Below are positions 1 through 5,382 of a stretch of 5,382 nucleotides of DNA, piece by piece. The position numbers were made by a program, and so were the translations under genes. The DNA is taken from the NCBI GenBank assembly GCA_016926925.1, contig JAFGNQ010000279.1, positions 1 through 5,382 on the forward strand, in the 5' to 3' direction. The number at the start of each line of letters is the position of its first letter. Within the stretch, counting starts at the first letter, position 1. The notes under the pieces are model-generated. The model was not told the origin of the DNA. It did not search any database and saw nothing but the letters and a program-made list of their open reading frames with translations. The DNA is from Candidatus Aminicenantota bacterium. Lineage in GTDB: Bacteria; Acidobacteriota; Aminicenantia; Aminicenantales; Aminicenantaceae.

Positions 1-2921
1 CCACCCGATCCGGCCGATTCGTTGACGATCATCACCTTTGGCCCAAAATTTCCGAGCTCTGGAATAGTGGCCGGAGCACCATCACGCCCTACAAAGTAAC
101 CCATGTGCTCACGGGCTAATTCGTGGACAAGATAATCTGGAGGTCTTCCGCCCTGATTGAATCGTTCGTCGATGATCACACCCTCTTTGTCCTGCTGTGC
201 GTAATAATAGCGAACGAAATCCCTGTAGGCCGGTTCAGACGTGTTCTGAAGCCATACGTACGCCAATCGCCCTTTGGACAAACAATCCACCCTCCGGCGG
301 TTTCCTTCGACCCAGGCCTGTGTCCTCAGCAGCATTTCACTGGCCACCGGTACAATGTTCAGCACCCGGGACCCTTCCAGAGAAGGTTGTGCGTTCACCC
401 GGATAAGTGTTTGCTTCCCGGCCGTCCCTTCGAACAAACTGTAAACGTTCACAGGAGGCGCCAGTGGTTGGCCATTCACTTCGAGCAGATAGTCTCCGTC
501 GGCGACCTCGATACCCGGTGCACTGAGCGGTGCTGATAGATGGGGATTCCAGTCCTCGCCGGTGTAGATACGCCGAATCCTGTACTTTCCGTGCTCGACC
601 GCAAAGTCCGCTCCAAGCATGCCAATCGAAACAGGTTCTCCACCTGGTAAATCCCCTTCTGAGGTCAGATAGGAGTGCCCCACCGTCAATTCACCACCCA
701 CCGTGGCCATCAGGTAGCCGAGATCGCTCCGGTGCCGTACAAAGGGTACGAACGGAAGGTATTTCTCGTAGATTGCCGGCCAATCCGCTCCCTGCATTTC
801 AGAATCGTAGAAGAACTCGCGCTGAAGCCGCCATGCTTCTCTGTAGATCTGCGCCCACTCTGCCTTAGGATCGATCCTCATCTCGATGTCATTCACCGGT
901 AGTGCGCCTTCGCCTGCCTTGGACGGTCGATCCGCAGGCACAATGCCCCAGCGGCTTCTCCCTGCTTGATAGAGCAGTTTTTTCTTGTCGGCTGAGAGCG
1001 CATAGGCTCGAATCCCTTCCAGAAAAGGTTTGGCCGTGCGTGTCATGAGTTGGTATTGCTGTAAACGCAATCCTCTGGGCTCACCGCCTTCTCTCATCAG
1101 CTGGGTGTAAAAGATAGTCCCGGCTTTTCCCGCTTTCAGGCCAGTGTACTCTCCATCTGGTTCGTTGAGCGCCAGTACTCTCCGCCCGATTCCTTCAAAG
1201 TCGACACGGACAGGTCCGGATGTCTCCGGTTCTGTTTCCGGTGCGGCTTCTGGCTCGTCGCCCGTCTCGGGTAGAAGTGGTGAAGGCTCGTCTGCAGACA
1301 ACACAACCAGATAAATCGCGTGGGTTACAGGCCGGGTCATCTCTTTAAGTGCATAGTTCGTACTTGCTAGAAAGTAGAGGTATTTACCGCTGGCGTCAAA
1401 TGCCGGCGAAGTCGCATCCGCCATTCCGTCAGTGAGCTGGTTCGTTTTCCCCTCTGCCAACGAATAGAGAAAAATCGCCCGCATGGAATTGGGAAGGCCA
1501 TTTGCGTAAGCAATCCACTTGGAGTCCGGCGACCAAACAGCCGGACCTATGGAAGAAATCTCATAAGAAAGACGCTTAGGAGTAGTATCGGTGTCGACCT
1601 TTTGCGTCCGGCCGCTCTTCACCTCCAACATCCAAAGGGTCTTATGATTATCCTGGAACATAATGTGCGTCCCATCCGGAGACCAGATCGGCTCTGAAAA
1701 AAAACCATTGACCGGCAGATTAATTGCCTTTGGCTTTGTAAGCCCTCTTTGTTCCCCAATAAAAAGCTGGTATTCTCCGCTCGTATCAGAAAACCAGGCC
1801 AACTTTTTTCCGTCCGGAGACCAGGCCGGATTCCGGTCGTGTACACCAGGGCTCTGGGTGAGATTCCGGGTATCTCCTTTATTCGCAGGCACCGTGAAAA
1901 TGTCTCCACGAGCTTCGAAGGCTGCCCTCACTCCGGACGGAGAGAGAGACGCACTCCGGATCATTCCCGCCACCTTCTTCCTCTGCGGCAGTGCCCAGGG
2001 AAAGTCCCCCGTAACCTCAACGGAAAGCTGCTTCGACCGCCCGGTCTTGATATCGACAAGATGAATGTAGCCAGCCTGTTCGTAAACCACAGCATCCGGA
2101 CCCGCTGAAGCATTCATGATGTCGAAATCATCATGCTGAGTAATCTGGATAAGCTCTTTGGTATCCGTACGAAAGGCGAAGAGATTTACCGTGAAATTCC
2201 TATCCGAAAGAAAATAAATGGTGTTGTCGACCCACATCGGATGTGTGTCATTGCTGTTTTCCCAGGGAAGATTCTCCACGGAGTAGTCTCCCAGGTTCAT
2301 GACTTTGATCGGGTGCGTGCGGCCGCCCCGGTAATGCCGCCACTGGGCACTTTGTTTTGTAGCCCACATTGCGGGGGCCAGCATAGTGGATAATTCTTCG
2401 TAGGCGATTCGGCGAGCGTCGGGAGAAAAGTTACCGGTGACTGCAGTAGGCATGGGGAGTGCCTCGGGAAATCCGCCTTCCTTTCCAATCGTCCAGAGAC
2501 GAAGGTATGAGCTTGCAAACGTCGATGGCGCAGTATCCCGACTTGAAGCGAAGACCACACGTCGACTGTCAGGTGTCCACCCGCGAGCGACGTCGACCTC
2601 GGGATGGTACGTAAGCCTGAGGGGCTGACCTCCGGCTGCCGCTACGACATACACGTCTGTATTCCCGGCCAATACGGCTGTGAAGGCAATCAGAGAACCA
2701 TCCGGCGAAAAGAAAGGATCGCTCTCAATCTCCGGCGTAGCTGTCAACCGCCGTACCGCGCCACCGTTGCGGGACACAATCCACAAATCGCCACCGTAGC
2801 TGAATACCACCGATTCGGAGCTGACACTCGGACGGCGCAGCAAACGAGTCCCCTGTGCAGAAGCCAAAGCAGAAGACATTAAAAACAGCAGTAATCCTAA
2901 AAGCAAATACCTGGATTTCAT
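1..2921 (-). CDS. Exported tricorn-type serine protease (family S41), C-terminus cut by window edge
   Basis: The reading frame is open for 973 codons from the ATG at 2921 to the left edge. The protein is a tricorn protease homologue, a self-compartmentalising endopeptidase that degrades unfolded chains or peptides. Residues 1-22 are a signal peptide. Residues about 28-675 form two beta-propellers rich in PD40 motifs (FSPDG 71-75, WSPDG 367-371 and 413-417, WSPDS 463-467). An acidic Pro/Glu linker lies at 543-570. The C1 domain starts near 677 and carries His749 in ELTVGHSYL. A PDZ domain spans about 767-861. The C2 core then has RFNQGG (920-925, matching oxyanion Gly918 of Thermoplasma tricorn) and NESAGSGG, with nucleophile Ser972 matching Ser965. 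Domain borders agree with the archaeal enzyme to within a few residues. The Glu1023 equivalent lies beyond the edge. Gly748 replaces Ser745 and Phe943 falls where Asp936 should be. An in-frame TAA at 2952-2954 and a strong Shine-Dalgarno fix the start. The family call is firm; substrate is not known. Confidence 0.95.
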   Translation of the reverse strand, partial: MKSRYLLLGLLLFLMSSALASAQGTRLLRRPSVSSESVVFSYGGDLWIVSRNGGAVRRLTATPEIESDPFFSPDGSLIAFTAVLAGNTDVYVVAAAGGQPLRLTYHPEVDVARGWTPDSRRVVFASSRDTAPSTFASSYLRLWTIGKEGGFPEALPMPTAVTGNFSPDARRIAYEELSTMLAPAMWATKQSAQWRHYRGGRTHPIKVMNLGDYSVENLPWENSNDTHPMWVDNTIYFLSDRNFTVNLFAFRTDTKELIQITQHDDFDIMNASAGPDAVVYEQAGYIHLVDIKTGRSKQLSVEVTGDFPWALPQRKKVAGMIRSASLSPSGVRAAFEARGDIFTVPANKGDTRNLTQSPGVHDRNPAWSPDGKKLAWFSDTSGEYQLFIGEQRGLTKPKAINLPVNGFFSEPIWSPDGTHIMFQDNHKTLWMLEVKSGRTQKVDTDTTPKRLSYEISSIGPAVWSPDSKWIAYANGLPNSMRAIFLYSLAEGKTNQLTDGMADATSPAFDASGKYLYFLASTNYALKEMTRPVTHAIYLVVLSADEPSPLLPETGDEPEAAPETEPETSGPVRVDFEGIGRRVLALNEPDGEYTGLKAGKAGTIFYTQLMREGGEPRGLRLQQYQLMTRTAKPFLEGIRAYALSADKKKLLYQAGRSRWGIVPADRPSKAGEGALPVNDIEMRIDPKAEWAQIYREAWRLQREFFYDSEMQGADWPAIYEKYLPFVPFVRHRSDLGYLMATVGGELTVGHSYLTSEGDLPGGEPVSIGMLGADFAVEHGKYRIRRIYTGEDWNPHLSAPLSAPGIEVADGDYLLEVNGQPLAPPVNVYSLFEGTAGKQTLIRVNAQPSLEGSRVLNIVPVASEMLLRTQAWVEGNRRRVDCLSKGRLAYVWLQNTSEPAYRDFVRYYYAQQDKEGVIIDERFNQGGRPPDYLVHELAREHMGYFVGRDGAPATIPELGNFGPKVMIVNESAGSG
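2856..2921 (-). other. Sec-type signal peptide of the tricorn homologue
   Basis: The first 22 residues have a short basic start (Lys2, Arg4), a leucine-rich hydrophobic core at 6-15 and a small-residue end, ASA before Gln23. This is a classical signal-peptidase I site, with cleavage likely after Ala22. The mature protein would begin with QGTRLLR, which leads straight into the first propeller strand, as is common in bacterial tricorn homologues. There is no Cys after the cleavage site, so it is not a lipoprotein. The inference is a periplasmic or secreted enzyme, unlike the cytosolic archaeal tricorn. Confidence 0.85.
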
Positions 2922-2926
2922 GATAT

Positions 2927-2933
2927 CCTCCCT
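2927..2933 (-). promoter_or_regulatory. Shine-Dalgarno sequence of the tricorn gene
   Basis: The minus strand reads AGGGAGG, then five bases, then the ATG at 2921. This is a near-ideal ribosome binding site, and it decides the start. The frame is closed upstream by a TAA at 2952-2954 with no other in-frame ATG or GTG in between. Confidence 0.85.
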
Positions 2934-3056
2934 AACAAGTCTTAAAATATCTTAGTCCTATCCCACAATTTCGCCGGACTTTAAACCTTGCCTGTGAGCT
3001 ACAGTGAAGAAAATGAGTGTAGGATATTGATACGGATTTCATAAGAATTAGTTCAT

Positions 3057-3092
3057 AAAAAATCCAAACAATTCGAAAATATCCAAAAATCC
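3057..3092 (-). repeat. Three GGATWTTT motifs in the intergenic gap
   Basis: On the minus strand GGATTTTT (3085-3092) is followed at once by GGATATTT (3077-3084) and, after eleven further bases, by GGATTTTTT (3057-3065). The copies lie in one orientation between the two genes. They could be a regulator binding site or simply chance similarity in AT-rich DNA. No known operator is recognised. Confidence 0.3.
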
Positions 3093-3111
3093 TGAATCAA
3101 ACCGGCTTCAG
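3085..3111 (-). terminator. Weak possible Rho-independent terminator after the S9 gene
   Basis: About 17 bases after the S9 stop codon the minus strand has CTGAA, a ten-base loop, then TTCAG (stem arms 3107-3111 and 3092-3096), followed by GGATTTTT. The position and T-run suit a terminator. The stem is only five pairs with two G-C pairs, and the T-run is five long and interrupted by GGA. It could well be chance. Confidence 0.2.
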
Positions 3112-3128
3112 CAGAATTCCCGCGCATG

Positions 3129-5382
3129 TTAAGAGTCCTTCTTGAATGTGTACTCTTTGGGCGGCACTGCGCCCAGGAGATGCTTGACGAAATAATCCCA
3201 CTGACGCCTCATCACGTAGGATTCGAGAAAAAAACCATGCCCACGGTTCGGAACCAGAAGCAGATCGAAATCCTTGTTGGCTGCGATAAGCTCATTCACT
3301 ACCATGAGTGTGTTGTAATAGGGCACATTGGTGTCCATGGTGCCGTGCATCAAAAGGAGCTTTCCCTTCAAATTTTTTGCCAGGAGCTGATTCGCCTGAT
3401 TGTCGTAATTGCTGGTGCCGTCGGCATAAGTCTCCAGGAGACCTTGCCATTTTTCTCCCCAGTCGTCTTCATAATTTCTGTTGTCATGATTTCCGCACCC
3501 GCTCACAGCCACCTTGAAGAAATCCGGATAGCGGAGAATGGCATCGGTCGAGGCGAACCCTCCACCCGAATATCCGTAGATACCCACCCGATCGATATCG
3601 ATCCAAGGATACCGCTCAGCAAGCTGCTTCATGCCGGAGATCTGATCCGGAAGTCCGTTGTCGCCCATGTTTCCGTAGTAGGCAGCATGGAACGATTTCG
3701 ACCGCATGGGCGTTCCCATAGCATCCAGAGATATCACTATAAAGCCCAGTTCGGCCATGGCCTGTTTGTCCCAACGCGAAGCCAAAAAGCTGCGGCCCTG
3801 CACACTGCCTATTTGAGGGCCCGGATAAATTTGGTTGATGATGGGGTATTTTTTAGTGGGATCAAAGTCGGTTGGCTTGAACATAAGTCCGTAGAGGTCG
3901 GTCTCACCATCTCTTGCTTTGACGGTAAAGGGAACGGGCGGCAACCAGTTAGCTTCTGCGATAAGGCGGGAAATGTCGGCCTTTTCAAGATCGAGAAGCT
4001 TCTGTCCATTCTTATCACGCAATTCACAGATAGGTGGTTCCGCAGGAGTTGAGTAGCTGTCGACAAAATAATTCCCCGAGGGGGAGAAAGAGCTTGTATG
4101 GTCAGCATTGTTCGGAGTTAGGAGCTTTACATCAGGTCCATCCAGCCCGACCTTGTAGAGGTATCGGAAATAGGGATCGCCTTCTTCCCGGCCAACGCCT
4201 GAAAAACAAATGGTGCGATCCTTCTGGTCCACGTGCAACACCTGGAGCACATTCCAATTACCACTGGTCATCTGTTTCTTCAGTTTCCCGGTTTCCAGGT
4301 CATAGAGATAAAGGTGGCCCCAGTTGTCACGTTGGGAGTACCAAATCGCCTCATTCGATTCGGGCAAAAAACGCCAGTTCGCCGTTCTGAATCCAGATTC
4401 AAAAAACGTGTCGACTTTTTCCTCCAGTACATCCCGGACCGCACCGGTTTCCGGATCGGATGTTCGCAGCACCACATGCTTGTGGTCACGCGAAACAGAG
4501 ACAAAGGCCAATAGAGAAGAATCCGGGCTCCATTCAGCATCTCCCAGCTCTCCCTCCCGAGTCGCGATGTGATCAGAAAACGTAGAACGATGCTGATCAG
4601 GAGGCATCTTCAACCTTACTACCCGTGGTCCATCGACATGGATCACCACCCGGTGTACCCGGAAGATCTCCTTGTCCTCGGGAAGAGGATACTTCCATGC
4701 CTCCAGCTTGGGATGCCCCACTTTAGTTGTCACCAGGTACATCTCTCCCACGCCTCTTCCGTCGTGCTGAAAGGTGGCAATCTTCTTTGAATCGGGAGAC
4801 CAAAGCAGCACAGGCCGGTCGCTTCTGAGCCATCCGGCATTGTTTGTCGCATACCCAAAATCCTTTATCCCATCGGTGGTCAGCTGTGTTTCCGCTCCGG
4901 TTGCGAGATCTCTAACCCACAGATTGTGTTCACGAATGAATGCGCCTCTGGTTCCGTCAGGGGATAGCATCATTTTGGGGTCGGTTATTTTTGCTGACTT
5001 TTCGGTTGAACAAAGGTTTTTCTCGATATTGTAGGTGCATTGCAGGGATTCGACTGTAAATATCACAGAATTTCCGTCATCGGAGAACTTGAAACTCTCG
5101 AAGGGCAGATCAAAGGGCTTGTACGATTCTTTCAACGCCTCAGACAAGGCCGCGGCGAATTTTTCATGATCGAAAACTCTCTTTCGTTCTTTTTTCTTAG
5201 CATCCACCAGCACGAATTCATATCCTTCCGGGATATGGTTGCGATACCAAAAACGGTCGTCATCAATATAATTCGGCTCCACATTGGCTCCGAACACCAG
5301 CGGATCCGTATGTTGGCGCAGGAATTTCTCGGCTCGAGCGTAATCTTCAACCGTCAGAACCTTTTGGGCCTGATTTTGCCTC
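3129..5382 (-). CDS. DPP IV-type S9 serine peptidase lacking the Glu-Glu motif, N-terminus cut by window edge
   Basis: The frame is open from the right edge to the TAA at 3129-3131, giving 750 visible residues; I number them from the first full codon at 5381. A GTG at 5297 could be mistaken for the start. However, the residues before it (LTVEDYARAEKFL, then NYIDDDRFWYRN) are conserved in this family, so the true start lies outside, probably with a signal peptide. Residues about 60-480 form a DPP IV-type propeller with SPDG/SPDS blade motifs (Asp142, Asp197). Residues about 485-742 are the alpha/beta hydrolase. The nucleophile is Ser605 in GYSGGG, with Asp683 in HGTMDTNVP and His715 in NRGHGF. 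The Ser-Asp and Asp-His spacings (78 and 32) equal those of human DPP IV (630, 708, 740). Tyr519 in IYPGP matches oxyanion Tyr547. The propeller Glu-Glu motif that anchors the substrate N-terminus in DPP IV is absent (NNAGW at 180-184). It is therefore an S9 peptidase of uncertain specificity, not a proven dipeptidyl-peptidase. The C-terminus is complete. Confidence 0.96.
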   Translation of the reverse strand, partial: RQNQAQKVLTVEDYARAEKFLRQHTDPLVFGANVEPNYIDDDRFWYRNHIPEGYEFVLVDAKKKERKRVFDHEKFAAALSEALKESYKPFDLPFESFKFSDDGNSVIFTVESLQCTYNIEKNLCSTEKSAKITDPKMMLSPDGTRGAFIREHNLWVRDLATGAETQLTTDGIKDFGYATNNAGWLRSDRPVLLWSPDSKKIATFQHDGRGVGEMYLVTTKVGHPKLEAWKYPLPEDKEIFRVHRVVIHVDGPRVVRLKMPPDQHRSTFSDHIATREGELGDAEWSPDSSLLAFVSVSRDHKHVVLRTSDPETGAVRDVLEEKVDTFFESGFRTANWRFLPESNEAIWYSQRDNWGHLYLYDLETGKLKKQMTSGNWNVLQVLHVDQKDRTICFSGVGREEGDPYFRYLYKVGLDGPDVKLLTPNNADHTSSFSPSGNYFVDSYSTPAEPPICELRDKNGQKLLDLEKADISRLIAEANWLPPVPFTVKARDGETDLYGLMFKPTDFDPTKKYPIINQIYPGPQIGSVQGRSFLASRWDKQAMAELGFIVISLDAMGTPMRSKSFHAAYYGNMGDNGLPDQISGMKQLAERYPWIDIDRVGIYGYSGGGFASTDAILRYPDFFKVAVSGCGNHDNRNYEDDWGEKWQGLLETYADGTSNYDNQANQLLAKNLKGKLLLMHGTMDTNVPYYNTLMVVNELIAANKDFDLLLVPNRGHGFFLESYVMRRQWDYFVKHLLGAVPPKEYTFKKDS

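Larger units (their letters stand above)
2922..3128. other. AT-rich intergenic gap between the two protease genes
   Basis: This 207-bp gap separates the stop of the S9 gene from the start of the tricorn gene. It is visibly AT-richer than either gene. It is long enough to hold a terminator and a separate promoter, so the genes may form an operon with a long spacer or be transcribed apart. I looked for sigma-70 boxes on the minus strand. TTGTTT near 3066-3071 has no good -10 box at a proper distance, and TTGTGG near 2968-2973 has only a poor, too-close TATTTT. No promoter is called. It also holds the repeated motifs and weak hairpin listed separately. Confidence 0.7.

Noticed and set aside
123..2882. 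Several plus- and minus-strand frames of 60-140 codons across the tricorn gene
   Set aside because: All overlap the continuous 973-codon tricorn frame in other frames or strands and show no domains or ribosome binding sites of their own.
2932..3042. Minus-strand 36-codon frame in the gap, beginning ATGAAATCC like the tricorn gene and ending inside its Shine-Dalgarno
   Set aside because: A leader peptide was considered, but there is no ribosome binding site before it and the translation is not recognisable. The shared nine bases at the start are probably chance.
2922..3128. Transposon end, attachment site, tRNA or riboswitch in the gap
   Set aside because: No terminal inverted repeats, target duplications, cloverleaf or conserved aptamer-like structure can be seen.
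3126..4052. Long plus-strand open frame of 308 codons
   Set aside because: It lies wholly antisense to the hydrolase domain of the S9 gene, whose catalytic motifs are intact on the other strand. Its own translation shows no recognisable domain, so it is a shadow frame.
3129..5297. GTG at 5297 as the start of the S9 gene
   Set aside because: The frame stays open to the right edge and the residues before the GTG match conserved family sequence, so the gene begins outside the window.

Overview
The window holds two large protease genes, both read from the minus strand and both cut by the window edges. No RNA gene, mobile element, CRISPR array or plus-strand gene could be supported. Base composition looks about half GC in the genes by eye and is clearly AT-richer in the single intergenic gap. 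The tricorn protein has a Sec-type signal peptide and a good Shine-Dalgarno sequence. The protein types suggest a heterotrophic, probably Gram-negative bacterium of the kind that carries many exported propeller-type peptidases, such as Acidobacteriota, Gemmatimonadota or Rhodothermota/Bacteroidota. Two genes cannot fix the phylum.

In the direction of transcription (right to left), the first gene (5382 to 3129) is a family S9 serine peptidase of the DPP IV type. It has an N-terminal beta-propeller followed by a C-terminal alpha/beta hydrolase with a complete Ser-Asp-His triad and a natural C-terminus. Its first few dozen residues lie outside the window. A 207-bp AT-rich gap follows. It holds a weak possible terminator, three GGATWTTT motifs and the ribosome binding site of the next gene. 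The second gene (2921 to 1) encodes an exported tricorn-type protease (family S41). The signal peptide, double propeller, catalytic His domain, PDZ domain and start of the catalytic core with the nucleophilic Ser are all present. The last hundred or so residues, including the expected catalytic Glu, are beyond the left edge.

Both enzymes reach their active sites through beta-propellers and so should act on unfolded polypeptides or peptides rather than folded proteins. A reasonable inference is a two-step peptide breakdown outside the cytoplasm: the tricorn protein makes oligopeptides and the S9 enzyme trims them. This recalls the archaeal tricorn plus F1-F3 aminopeptidase pathway, but with a different partner family. 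The main points of interest are active-site departures from the textbook members. The S9 enzyme lacks the Glu-Glu motif that makes DPP IV a dipeptidyl-peptidase. The tricorn protein lacks the Asp that gives archaeal tricorn its basic-P1 preference. I see no clear evidence of a wholly new system here.
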